64,000 nucleotides of DNA from Aurantimonas coralicida_A (GCF_036016755.1 NZ_JAYXIH010000012.1:36745-100744); one strand, 5' to 3'; shown: positions 8,937 through 17,411, counted from the first letter of the stretch. Program-made: numbers and translations. Notes: generated from the sequence alone by a model not told the origin.

Positions 8937-9908
8937 ATGGCCGAAGCAGGCAATGTGTTGCCCATGCCGGTGCGCGCTGGGAGCCGGATCGAGATTTGCG
9001 AGGTCGGCCCCCGCGACGGCTTCCAGATCGAAAAGCCCTTCATCCCGACGGAACGCAAGATCGAGATCGTCAACGGCCTGATCGATGCCGGCTTGCGCAA
9101 GGTGCAGGTGACCTCTTTCGTCTCGCCGCGCGCGGTGCCGCAGCTGGCCGATGCCGCCGAAGTCCTGGCCGGCATCGACAAGAAGCCAGGGGTGATCTTG
9201 ACGGCGCTGGTGCCGAACGCCCGCGGCGCCGAACGAGCGGCGGAGACGCAGCTCGACGTCATGGGGCTGTTCTGCTCGGCCTCCGAAGCGCACAGCCGCA
9301 AGAACGTCAACGCCTCGATCGACGAGACGCTCGCGCGGTTTCCGCCGGTGGTCGAAATCGCCACGGCGGCGGGCAAGCGGGTCCAGGGCGGCGTCGCCAC
9401 CGCCTTCGGCTGCCCCTTCGAGGGCGACGTGCCGCCGGAATCCGTCGTGCGGATCGCGCGCTTCTACCGCGATCTCGGCATCGTCGATCTCAATCTCGGC
9501 GACACCACCGGCATGGCGACGCCGACGACGGTCAAGGCATTGCTGGCGGCGCTGCGGGAGGGCGTGCCGGAGATGAAAATCACGCTGCATTTCCACAACA
9601 CGCGCGGCGTCGGCCTCGCCAATGTCATGGTCGGCCTTTCCGAAGGCGTCAACCGTTACGATTCCTCCATCGGCGGGCTCGGCGGCTGTCCCTTCGCGGC
9701 GGGGGCGACGGGCAACATCTGCACCGAGGATCTGGTCTATCTGCTCCAGGAAAGCGGTTATGAGACCGGCGTCGATCTCAAACGCCTGATCGCGGTCGCC
9801 AAGCGGACCGAGACGATCCTTGGCCGGGAATTGCCGGGCCAGGTGATGAAGGCCGGGCCGCGTTTGACCCGGCACGGCGTCGACGACGTCTCTACGGCGG
9901 CGGGCTGA
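8937..9908 (+). CDS. HMG-CoA lyase family protein, possible citramalyl-CoA lyase
   Basis: 323-aa DRE-TIM metallolyase. Visible features are EVGPRDGFQ with the metal-binding Asp and the family Arg, the HFHN metal ligands near residue 220, and the HMG-CoA-lyase signature SIGGLGGCPFAAGATGN with the catalytic Cys. The ATG at 8937 was chosen because AGGAG lies seven bases upstream; the ATG at 8934 is also possible. It is followed after 5 bp by a CaiB-type CoA-transferase, the same pairing as the Chloroflexus D-citramalate CoA-transferase and R-citramalyl-CoA lyase. It would cleave citramalyl-CoA to acetyl-CoA and pyruvate. The alternative is classical HMG-CoA cleavage in leucine catabolism, but no leucine-pathway genes are adjacent. 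Confidence 0.85.
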   Translation: MAEAGNVLPMPVRAGSRIEICEVGPRDGFQIEKPFIPTERKIEIVNGLIDAGLRKVQVTSFVSPRAVPQLADAAEVLAGIDKKPGVILTALVPNARGAERAAETQLDVMGLFCSASEAHSRKNVNASIDETLARFPPVVEIATAAGKRVQGGVATAFGCPFEGDVPPESVVRIARFYRDLGIVDLNLGDTTGMATPTTVKALLAALREGVPEMKITLHFHNTRGVGLANVMVGLSEGVNRYDSSIGGLGGCPFAAGATGNICTEDLVYLLQESGYETGVDLKRLIAVAKRTETILGRELPGQVMKAGPRLTRHGVDDVSTAAG

Positions 9909-9913
9909 GAAGC

Positions 9914-11098
9914 ATGGAGCAACCGCTTGCCGGTATTCGCGTCGTCGATCTGACGCGCATTCTCTCCGGACCGTTCTGTTCAATGATCCTCGGCGATCTC
10001 GGCGCCGATGTCGTCAAGATCGAAACGCCGGGTTCGGGCGATCATGTGCGTGGCCAGGGCGCGATCATCGATGGTCTGTCCTGGTATTTCGCCAGCTTCA
10101 ACCGCAACAAGCGCTCGATCACGCTGGATTTGAAGCGCGAGGAGGGCAAGGCCGTCCTGCGCAGGCTTCTGACCGAGGCCGACGTGCTGGTCGAGAATTT
10201 CCGGCCCGGCGTGCTCGCCGCGATGGGGCTCGACCGCTCCGGGCTCGACGCCATCAATCCGCGGCTCGTCGTAGGCTCGGTCAACGGCTACGGCACGACC
10301 GGCCCCTATAGCGAGCGACCGGCCTTCGATTTCATCACCCAGGCGATGTCGGGCTTCATGGCGGTGAACGGAACCCTGGAAGGCGGGCCGATCCGCGCCG
10401 CACCGCCGCTGACCGATCTCATCGCCGGCCTCTACACCGCGCTTGGTATCGTTGCGGCTTTGCGCGTGCGCGACCGGGACGGCGCCGGCCAGGCGGTCGA
10501 ATCCTCGATGATGAACGGCATGATCTCGATGATGGCCTATCTGTCCGCCGCCCAACTCGCCACCGGTCAGACGCCGCCACCGACCGGCAACGACCACCCG
10601 ATCGCCTCGCCCTATGGGCTGTTCCAGGCGTCCGACGGTCCGGTGGCGGTGGCCGCGTCGACCGCGCCGATCCTGCGGCGGTTCATGGAGACGACCGGGC
10701 TTTCGGCGATGCTGGAGGATTGGCGCTTCGACACCAATGCCAAGCGGGTCGAGCGCCGCGCCGAGGTCAACGCGATGATCGACGACGCCATGCGTCACGA
10801 GAGCCAAGCGATCTGGATCGAGCGGTTGAACGCCGCCGGCGTGCCCTGCGGTCGGGTGCAGACACTAGCGGAGGTGTTCGAGGACCCGCAGGTGCGGGAG
10901 CAGGAGATGGTCCTCGCCATCGATCATCCGGGTCATGGCACGGTCAAGATGACCGGCTTTCCGATCAAATTCTCGGACACGCCCTGCGTCATCCGCCATC
11001 CGGCGCCGGATCTCGGCGCGGATACCGACACGGTTCTCGCCGAGGCGGGCTATTCGTCCGCCGAGATCGCGGCACTGCGGGACGACGACGTGATCTGA
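9914..11098 (+). CDS. CaiB/BaiF CoA-transferase, possible citramalate CoA-transferase
   Basis: 394-aa class III CoA-transferase, second of two in the block. It has the family start GIRVVDLTRILSGPFCSMIL, GADVVKIETPGSGD, FASFNRNKRSITLDL, and PAFDFITQAMSG holding the probable catalytic Asp. It begins 5 bp after the lyase stop, so the two are almost certainly co-transcribed. In Chloroflexus an enzyme of this family transfers CoA from succinyl-CoA to D-citramalate and is encoded beside the matching lyase. That assignment is by analogy of family and gene pairing, not by diagnostic residues. Confidence 0.87.
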   Translation: MEQPLAGIRVVDLTRILSGPFCSMILGDLGADVVKIETPGSGDHVRGQGAIIDGLSWYFASFNRNKRSITLDLKREEGKAVLRRLLTEADVLVENFRPGVLAAMGLDRSGLDAINPRLVVGSVNGYGTTGPYSERPAFDFITQAMSGFMAVNGTLEGGPIRAAPPLTDLIAGLYTALGIVAALRVRDRDGAGQAVESSMMNGMISMMAYLSAAQLATGQTPPPTGNDHPIASPYGLFQASDGPVAVAASTAPILRRFMETTGLSAMLEDWRFDTNAKRVERRAEVNAMIDDAMRHESQAIWIERLNAAGVPCGRVQTLAEVFEDPQVREQEMVLAIDHPGHGTVKMTGFPIKFSDTPCVIRHPAPDLGADTDTVLAEAGYSSAEIAALRDDDVI

Positions 11099-11116
11099 AG
11101 GCCGCGCGAATGAAAA

Positions 11117-11146
11117 CGGCCGCGCACCCTTTCGGACGCGCGGCCG
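11117..11146 (-). terminator. Rho-independent terminator of TAXI receptor gene
   Basis: Nine-bp stem CGGCCGCGC (11117-11125) with GCGCGGCCG (11138-11146) and a 12-nt loop. Read on the minus strand it is followed by a GTTTTCATT run, placing it just beyond the TAXI receptor stop. It may also stop plus-strand reading from the CoA-transferase gene. Confidence 0.65.
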
Positions 11147-11170
11147 ATTCACGTGAAACAATGGCTACCC

Positions 11171-12121
11171 TTAGAGCAGGCCGGCTTCCTTGTAATAGCG
11201 CTCGGCGCCCGGATGCAGAGCGACCGGCAGGTTCTTCGCCGCCTTCGCCGGGTCGATCGACTTCGCTGCATTGTGGGCGGCGACCAGCTCCGGCAGGTTC
11301 TCGATCAGCTGCTTGGTCATCTGGTAGACCAGTTCCTCGTCGACGTCGCTCGAGGTAACCAGGATGTTGGTGATCGCCAGCGTCGGCACGGCTGCGTCCT
11401 GGCCATCATAGGTGCCCGCCGGAATTTCGGCTGCCTGGAACGGCGCGCCGAGTTTTTCGGCGATCTCGGCCGGAACCGCGACGACCGTGATCGGCAGCGA
11501 CGAGGCGAGGTCGCGGATCGAGGCAACGCCGAGGCCGGCCGACTGGAGCGTCGCGTCGAGCTGGCGGTTCTTGATCAGCTCGACCGACTCGGCGAAAGGC
11601 AGATATTCGGTCTTGCCGAGATCCTCATAGCTCATGCCCGCAGCCGAGAAGATCGCGCGGGCGTTGAGCTCGGTGCCGGACGCCGGTGCGCCAACCGACA
11701 GCGCCTTGCCCTTCAGGCCTGCCAGATCGGTGATGCCGGAATCCTTGGAGGCGACGATCTGGACGTAGTTGGGGTAGATCGCGGCAATCGCGCGCAGCTT
11801 TTCCACCGGCTGCTGGAAGCCGGCATCGGCGTTGCCTTCGGCGGCGGCCTTGACGGAGTCGCCGAGCGCGAAGGCGATTTCCCCACGACCCTGTGCAATC
11901 AGATTGATGTTTTCGACCGAGGCCTTGGTCGACTGGACCTGGGTCTTTACCCCCTCGATCTTGTCGCCATAGACCTTGGCCAGCGCAACGCCGAGCGGAT
12001 AGTAGACGCCGGACGTGCCGCCGGTCAGTACGTTGATGAACTGCTGGGCCGAGGCGGCGGCCGGCGCCATGGCCAGGCCCGCGACGAGCGCCGAGGCGGC
12101 GAGACGGTTGAATAACTTCAT
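11171..12121 (-). CDS. TAXI-family TRAP transporter solute receptor
   Basis: 316-aa periplasmic binding protein of the TAXI group of TRAP receptors. The signal peptide ends at AAASA before QQFINVLTGG; the mature start continues TSGVYYPLGVALAKVY, typical of TAXI proteins, followed by QSTKASVENINLI and a GRGEIAFALGDS strand. The ATG at 12121 was chosen for a GGGAGGA about six bases upstream. No fused TRAP membrane protein (DctQM/TakP partner) is adjacent, so it is an orphan receptor here. It is divergent from malate synthase and may supply a substrate related to the block, but the ligand cannot be read from sequence. Confidence 0.88.
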   Translation of the reverse strand: MKLFNRLAASALVAGLAMAPAAASAQQFINVLTGGTSGVYYPLGVALAKVYGDKIEGVKTQVQSTKASVENINLIAQGRGEIAFALGDSVKAAAEGNADAGFQQPVEKLRAIAAIYPNYVQIVASKDSGITDLAGLKGKALSVGAPASGTELNARAIFSAAGMSYEDLGKTEYLPFAESVELIKNRQLDATLQSAGLGVASIRDLASSLPITVVAVPAEIAEKLGAPFQAAEIPAGTYDGQDAAVPTLAITNILVTSSDVDEELVYQMTKQLIENLPELVAAHNAAKSIDPAKAAKNLPVALHPGAERYYKEAGLL

Positions 12122-12318
12122 GAAGTGTCCTCCCAAAAAGGGCCGAGGCGGCCCCGTCGCCGATTTGTATCAGCCGACGAGGAAACCTCAAGGGCGGCGG
12201 AGAGGACAGGCCCACTCCCCCTTTGGGAACGGGGTGCGTCCTTGTGCGCCCTCCGTCGAATTGACTTCGCGCTTTTCATGTCGGATGTCCTCCCGCAGCG
12301 CACTATTGGAGAAACCGC

Positions 12319-14490
12319 ATGTCCGACATGATCGACGTCCACGACCTCAAGGTTGCGGCCATCCTGAAGAATTTCATCGACACGGAAGCTTTGCCGGACA
12401 CCGGGATCGCGCCGGATGTCTTCTGGAAGGGGACGTCGGACATCCTCAACGGCCTGGCGCCGCGCAATCGGGAGTTGCTGCGGATCCGCGAGGACATGCA
12501 AGCCAAGATCGACGACTGGCACCGCGAACGCCGCGGCAAGACGATCGACATGAAGGAATACAAGGCGTTCCTGAGCGATCTCGGCTATCTCGTGCCGGAA
12601 GGTCCGGACTTTGCCATCGAGACCGACAACGTCGATCCGGAAATCGCGCTGATCCCCGGTCCGCAGCTCGTCGTGCCGCTGATGAACGCGCGCTACACGC
12701 TGAACGCGGCCAATGCCCGCTGGGCCTCGCTCTATGACGCGCTCTACGGCACCGACGCGATGGGCGATCTGCCCGAAAGCAAGGGCTACGACCGGGCGCG
12801 AGGCGCGCGCGTCGTCACCTGGGCCAAGAGCTTCCTCGACGGCCTGGCGCCGCTCGACCGGATCTCGCATATCGACGTGAAGGCCTATTCGGTCGAGGAC
12901 GGCACGCTGGTCGCCACCTTCAACGGCGGCAAGCAGGCGCGGCTAAAGAACCCGGCCGCCTTCGCCGGCTATCGCGGCGACGCCGCGACCCCGACGGCGC
13001 TGCTGTTCAAGCACAACGGCCTGCATCTGGAAGTGACCATCGACGCGACCAACCGCATCGGCAAGAACGACCCGGCGAACGTCGCCGACATGGTGATGGA
13101 ATCGGCGATCACCACGATCTGTGACTGCGAGGATTCGATCGCCGCCGTCGACGCCGAGGACAAGACCGCCGTCTATCGCAACTGGCTCGGCCTGATGAAG
13201 GGCGACCTTGAGGACAGCTTCGAGAAGGGCGGCGAGACGGTGACGCGGCGACTCAACCCGGATCGCGACTATGTCGGCGCCGACGGCGCGGCCCTCAGCC
13301 TGCCGGGGCGATCGCTGCTCCTGATCCGCAATGTCGGCCACCTGATGACCAACCCGGCCATCCAGCTCAAGGACGGCAGCGAGGTGCCGGAGGGCATCAT
13401 GGACGCGGTGATCACCGCGATGATCGCCATGCACGACCTCAAGAAGACCGCCGGCATCCGCAATTCGCGTGCCGGCTCGATCTACATCGTCAAGCCGAAG
13501 ATGCACGGGCCGGACGAGGTCGCCTTCTCCGACGAGATCTTCGCCCGGGTCGAGGATCTGCTCGGCATGGCCCGCTACACGCTGAAGATGGGCATCATGG
13601 ACGAGGAGCGCCGCACCACGGTCAACCTCAAGGAGTGCATCCGCGCGGCCAAGCATCGGGTGTTCTTCATCAACACCGGCTTCCTCGACCGCACCGGCGA
13701 CGAGATTCACACCTCGATGGAAGCCGGGCCGATGGTCCGCAAGACCGTGATGAAGGACCGCACCTGGATCAAGGCCTATGAGGACTGGAACGTCGATGTG
13801 GGTCTTGCCTGCGGCCTGACCGGCAAGGCGCAGATCGGCAAGGGCATGTGGGCGATGCCGGCAAGGATGCACGACATGCTGGCCCAGAAGATCGCCCATC
13901 CGCAGGCCGGCGCAAACACCGCCTGGGTGCCGAGCCCGACTGCCGCGACCCTGCACGCGACGCACTACCACAAGGTCGACGTCCTCGCCTGGCAGGAGGC
14001 GATCGCCAGGAAGGGCAGCCGGGCGGTCCTCTCCGACATCCTCACCATCCCACTCTCCAACCGCGCCAATTGGCCCGAGGAGCAGATCCGGGGCGAACTG
14101 GAGAACAATGCGCAGGGCATCCTCGGCTACGTCGTGCGCTGGATCGACCAGGGCGTCGGCTGCTCGACCGTGCCTGACATCAACGATGTCGGCCTGATGG
14201 AGGACCGCGCCACCTGCCGCATCTCCTCCCAACACATCGCCAACTGGCTGCATCACGGCGTCGTCTCCAAGGAGGAGGTGATGGAAGCGATGAAGAAGAT
14301 GGCCAGAAAGGTCGACGAGCAGAACGCCGACGATCCGGCCTACCAGCCGATGGCGGAAAATTTCGACGGCTCGATCGCCTTCAAGGCGGCCTGCGACCTG
14401 GTCTTCGAGGGGCGGGAACAGCCCTCCGGCTATACCGAACCAGTCTTGCATCGCCGCCGGCTGGAGAAGAAGGCGCAAGCGGCGGGATAG
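12319..14490 (+). CDS. glcB: Malate synthase G
   Basis: 723-aa malate synthase of the single-domain-insert G form, at the usual length. It condenses glyoxylate with acetyl-CoA to malate and CoA in the cytoplasm. Recognisable segments are IRNSRAGSIYIVKPKMHGP with the catalytic Arg, NTGFLDRTGDEIHTSMEAGP, and the C-terminal DRATCRISSQHIANWLHHG. GGAG lies upstream of the ATG. No isocitrate lyase is in the window, so glyoxylate must come from elsewhere. Placement at the edge of the citramalate-type block suggests it uses acetyl-CoA made there. Confidence 0.96.
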   Translation: MSDMIDVHDLKVAAILKNFIDTEALPDTGIAPDVFWKGTSDILNGLAPRNRELLRIREDMQAKIDDWHRERRGKTIDMKEYKAFLSDLGYLVPEGPDFAIETDNVDPEIALIPGPQLVVPLMNARYTLNAANARWASLYDALYGTDAMGDLPESKGYDRARGARVVTWAKSFLDGLAPLDRISHIDVKAYSVEDGTLVATFNGGKQARLKNPAAFAGYRGDAATPTALLFKHNGLHLEVTIDATNRIGKNDPANVADMVMESAITTICDCEDSIAAVDAEDKTAVYRNWLGLMKGDLEDSFEKGGETVTRRLNPDRDYVGADGAALSLPGRSLLLIRNVGHLMTNPAIQLKDGSEVPEGIMDAVITAMIAMHDLKKTAGIRNSRAGSIYIVKPKMHGPDEVAFSDEIFARVEDLLGMARYTLKMGIMDEERRTTVNLKECIRAAKHRVFFINTGFLDRTGDEIHTSMEAGPMVRKTVMKDRTWIKAYEDWNVDVGLACGLTGKAQIGKGMWAMPARMHDMLAQKIAHPQAGANTAWVPSPTAATLHATHYHKVDVLAWQEAIARKGSRAVLSDILTIPLSNRANWPEEQIRGELENNAQGILGYVVRWIDQGVGCSTVPDINDVGLMEDRATCRISSQHIANWLHHGVVSKEEVMEAMKKMARKVDEQNADDPAYQPMAENFDGSIAFKAACDLVFEGREQPSGYTEPVLHRRRLEKKAQAAG

Positions 14491-14542
14491 CCCTGCCGCT
14501 ACCGGCCGCACATAGCCCTGGAGTCAGGGCCGAGAAAGAAAA

Positions 14543-14568
14543 GAGACCCGTCTGGTGACGGGCCTCTC
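14543..14568 (-). terminator. Terminator of small secreted-protein gene
   Basis: Inverted repeat GAGACCCGTC (14543-14552) and GACGGGCCTCTC (14557-14568) with a TGGT loop and one bulged base. On the minus strand it is followed by TTTTCTTTCTC, fitting termination of the gene ending at 14665. It also lies about 50 bp after glcB and may act on both strands. Confidence 0.6.
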
Positions 14569-14664
14569 CACTGCCGGCGGATTTCCGGTTGAACGGGGAC
14601 GGAATCCAGACGATCGCGCCGGTTCGAGGGGGCGTGCCCCCTCGCTTTTGCCTGGACGCGTCGC

Positions 14665-15054
14665 TTAGTTGGACTGCGTCGGCAGGCTCTGCTGCACGGC
14701 CTGGTTCAGAGCGTCGTTGGTGCTCTGGGCATCGCAGGACTTGTCGCCCTTGTCGTTGCTGCTGGCGATCGCATTGACCTCCAGTTCGCAAACCGCGGCG
14801 GCGACGCTGATCGGCACCTGAACGGAACCGACATCGATAACGTCCTGCGCCTGCACGGTCAGATCGTTGAGGGCCGAGAGATCGTTGGCGATGTTCTGCG
14901 CGATGTCGTTGTTGCTGATATCGACGACGACGAGGCCTTTGCCGCCGCCGGCATCGATCTTGTTGTTGCCGGCGTTCGTTGAATTGGCCTGGGCAAAGGC
15001 CGAGCCGCCCATGGCGAGCGCGACGACGGTGGCGAGTGCTGTGGTCTTGAACAT
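14665..15054 (-). CDS. Small secreted protein of unknown function
   Basis: 129-aa protein with a classical signal peptide (MFKTTALATVVALAMGGSAFA, cut before QANST). The mature part of about 108 residues is rich in Asn, Asp, Ala and Ser, with KGLVVVDISNNDIAQNIAND and two cysteines (AVCELE and KSCDAQ) that could form one disulphide in the periplasm. The ATG at 15054 is supported by GGAG seven bases upstream and by the signal peptide. I do not recognise the family. It is monocistronic, with its own terminator and a 365-bp upstream gap. The VPISVAAAVC stretch is hydrophobic but too polar at its ends for a secure membrane segment. Confidence 0.7.
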   Translation of the reverse strand: MFKTTALATVVALAMGGSAFAQANSTNAGNNKIDAGGGKGLVVVDISNNDIAQNIANDLSALNDLTVQAQDVIDVGSVQVPISVAAAVCELEVNAIASSNDKGDKSCDAQSTNDALNQAVQQSLPTQSN

Positions 15055-15337
15055 TGTAAGCTCCATTCCTCGAGTTGAGCTGTCCCTGTCGGCACCTCTA
15101 ACCAACTGATTGCAGGAGCGTTCCCGGCATTGAGCCAAAAAATCACACCGCCGTGATATGACCCCCTTACGGTCACCGAGGCGGCGTATTTTTGCCGCCC
15201 ATGCGGCCTTTTACGGCATCCTTGAAGGGCCTGTAGTCGAGCGTCGAAGTAGGGTCTGGGGCCACAGGGGCGGCGCCGCCGCGTCCAGCCTGTCCTGCCG
15301 CGCCCTGGATGAAGTTTCACCCGGCGCCCATGAAAAA
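15055..15337. other. Intergenic region with palindrome
   Basis: Gap between the secreted-protein start and the PHA depolymerase terminator. It should hold the promoter of the secreted-protein gene. It contains the inverted repeat ATCAC-ACCGCC-GTGAT at 15142-15157 and a GGCGGC...GCCGCC hairpin around 15182-15200. I see no gene in it. Confidence 0.4.
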
Positions 15338-15364
15338 GCCGCCGGAGGGACGCCCTCCGGCGGC
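15338..15364 (-). terminator. Strong rho-independent terminator of PHA depolymerase gene
   Basis: Perfect 12-bp stem GCCGCCGGAGGG (15338-15349) and CCCTCCGGCGGC (15353-15364) with a 3-nt loop. On the minus strand it is followed by TTTTTCATG. It lies 55 bp beyond the stop of the depolymerase gene. Confidence 0.85.
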
Positions 15365-15418
15365 TGTTCGCTTCATGGGAGCGGCGCGGAGATTGGCCGC
15401 GCCGCGGCCGGCAAAACC

Positions 15419-17359
15419 CTATCGGCGGCTGCGCGGCTTCGCCGCTGCGCTGGCGCCGGCCGCGCGCCGGGCACGGCGATTCGGGCCTGCCGCCTTGGCG
15501 GGGTTGGATTTGGCGAGCGCCGGTTCGCTTTTTTGCGGTGCAGATACGCGCTGGGCGGCCGTCTTGGCCGCAGCTGGCTTCGGAGCCTGGGTATCGCCGC
15601 CTTTGTTCGGCGTCTCCTGCTGAAGCTTGGGGGCGGAGTTGGCAGCGGCTTTCACCGGCTGGGTCTTCGCCGGGCTGGCCGCAGGCGTCTCGGCGCCGGG
15701 CTTGGGCGCCGACGCTTCAGCGAAGAGGTTCGGCTCTGAATCATTCGCCGCCCGTTTCGCTTTCGAGCCCGACGCTTTGGATGTCTGATCCTTCGGCTTT
15801 TTGGCTGTCTTGGCGGCAGGCGTTGTCTTTCCCGCATCTCTTACCGATGACGCAGCCTTGGTGTTGGCCGCGGCAGCGTTTGCGTTGTCGGCAGACCGTC
15901 CAGCCTTGGTCTTCGCCGCCTTGCCGGCCTTGGCTGTCTTGTCGGCCTTCGCCTTTGTCTCAGGAGCCGGCGTCGCCGCCGTCTGCACATCGTCGGCGGC
16001 GGCCAGCTTGGCGACCTCGGCCTCGCCGATGATGGTCTTGCTGAGTTTTTCAGCCTTTGCCTCCCGCTCGGCGACGGCGCCCTCGCGCCGCGGCGCCACA
16101 TCCTTGTGCGGCTGGGTCGCGTTGGCGTGGGTGGTCCCGTGCGTCAGCGCGAAATCGACGATGCGCGGGCAAATCTCGGCGCGGAAGCGCGAGCCGTTGA
16201 AGACGCCGTAATGACCGACCTTCGGCTGCACGTAATGGACGCGCATGTCGGCCGGGATGTTCGAGCAGAGCCGCTGCGCCGCCTCGGTCTGGCCGACGCC
16301 GGAAATGTCGTCGTTCTCGCCCTCGACGGTGAGCAGCGCCGTGCGCTTGATCTTGGTCAGGTCGATGCGCTTGCCGCGATGCATCATCTCGCCCTTCGGC
16401 AGCGAATGTTTGATGAACACCTCGTCGACGGTCTGCAGATAGAACTCGGCGGTGAGATCCATCACCGCGTTATATTCGTCGTAGAATTCACGGTGCTTGT
16501 CGGCTGAATCGCCGTCGTCCTTGACCAAGTGCCAGAAGAACTCCTTGTGGGCGGTCATGTGCCGGTCGAGATTCATCGACATGAAGCCGGTCAGCTGCAG
16601 GAAGCCCGGATAAACGGGCCGCGTGAAGCCCAGCTGCGGAAACGGCACCGTCATGATGACGTTGTCGCGGAACCAGTCGATGCCCTTTTCCTCGGCCAGC
16701 CGGTTGACCGCGGTCGGGTTGATGCGCGTATCGATCGGACCGCCCATCAGCGTCATCGTCGCCGGGGCACAATCGTCCTCGTCCGCTTCCATCAGCGCCG
16801 TCGCCATCATCACAGGAACGGCCGGCTGGCAGACGCCGATGATATGGGTGTCGGGTCCGAGGAATTGGAGCATCTCGATGAGATAGTCGACATAGTCGTC
16901 GAGGTCGAAACGACCGGCGGTCACCGGAACATGACGGGCGTCGTTCCAGTCGGTGATGTAGACGTCGCCATAGGGAAGAAGCGCTTCCACCGTGCCGCGC
17001 AGCAGGGTCGCATAATGGCCCGACATCGGGGCGACAAGCAGAAACCGGGGGTCCTTGGCGTGCCGCTTGGGCAGTTCGCGGTCGAAATGCAGTAGCCGGC
17101 CGAACGGCTTCTCCCAGACCACCTTGTCCTGCACCGGCACGCGTTGACCGGCGACGAAGGTTTCGTCGAGGCCGAATTCCGGTTTGCCATAGACCCGCGT
17201 AGTCCGCTCGAACAGCTCGGCCGCCGCCGCGATAGAGCGCCCGGCCGTGGTCTGCGACAGTGGATTGAGCGGGTTTTGGTAAAACAGCCGGGTCACGTCG
17301 GCCATGGCCCGAAGCGGCGTAAGCGCCGCGTGGTTCCATTCATAAAAATGATACAACAT
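15419..17359 (-). CDS. phaZ: Intracellular polyhydroxyalkanoate depolymerase with long basic tail
   Basis: 646-aa protein. Residues 1-410 form an intracellular PHA depolymerase: the nucleophile motif GVCQP with C177, plus D350 (EGENDD) and H383 (KVGHYG), corresponding to the Cys-Asp-His triad known in Ralstonia PhaZ1. It hydrolyses stored polyhydroxybutyrate. Residues 411-646 are a low-complexity Ala/Lys/Pro tail with repeated AKTAK/KAAK-like units, resembling histone H1-type or PhaF-type tails. Ordinary family members are about 400-420 residues, so the tail is an addition. The ATG at 17359 follows GGGAG closely; a TTG one codon earlier is less likely. A PhaR-like CTGCAATGCA box lies at 17401-17410. 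The terminator at 15338 closes the unit. Confidence 0.9.
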   Translation of the reverse strand: MLYHFYEWNHAALTPLRAMADVTRLFYQNPLNPLSQTTAGRSIAAAAELFERTTRVYGKPEFGLDETFVAGQRVPVQDKVVWEKPFGRLLHFDRELPKRHAKDPRFLLVAPMSGHYATLLRGTVEALLPYGDVYITDWNDARHVPVTAGRFDLDDYVDYLIEMLQFLGPDTHIIGVCQPAVPVMMATALMEADEDDCAPATMTLMGGPIDTRINPTAVNRLAEEKGIDWFRDNVIMTVPFPQLGFTRPVYPGFLQLTGFMSMNLDRHMTAHKEFFWHLVKDDGDSADKHREFYDEYNAVMDLTAEFYLQTVDEVFIKHSLPKGEMMHRGKRIDLTKIKRTALLTVEGENDDISGVGQTEAAQRLCSNIPADMRVHYVQPKVGHYGVFNGSRFRAEICPRIVDFALTHGTTHANATQPHKDVAPRREGAVAEREAKAEKLSKTIIGEAEVAKLAAADDVQTAATPAPETKAKADKTAKAGKAAKTKAGRSADNANAAAANTKAASSVRDAGKTTPAAKTAKKPKDQTSKASGSKAKRAANDSEPNLFAEASAPKPGAETPAASPAKTQPVKAAANSAPKLQQETPNKGGDTQAPKPAAAKTAAQRVSAPQKSEPALAKSNPAKAAGPNRRARRAAGASAAAKPRSRR

Positions 17360-17400
17360 CAACTCCCGCTATGCCTTCCTGAATGAATTAGCAAATTTTG

Positions 17401-17411
17401 CTGCAATGCAC
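17401..17411. promoter_or_regulatory. PhaR-like box upstream of phaZ
   Basis: CTGCAATGCAC, one mismatch from CTGCN3GCAG, within an imperfect inverted repeat TTTGCTGCA-A-TGCACAAA, 42 bp before the depolymerase ATG. It shares CTGCAATGCA with the site at 8844. The match is suggestive because PhaR controls PHA genes in related bacteria. Confidence 0.4.

Noticed and set aside
12261..12289. TTGACT resembling a -35 box before glcB
   Set aside because: No -10 element at correct spacing; GGATGT is too weak to support a promoter call.
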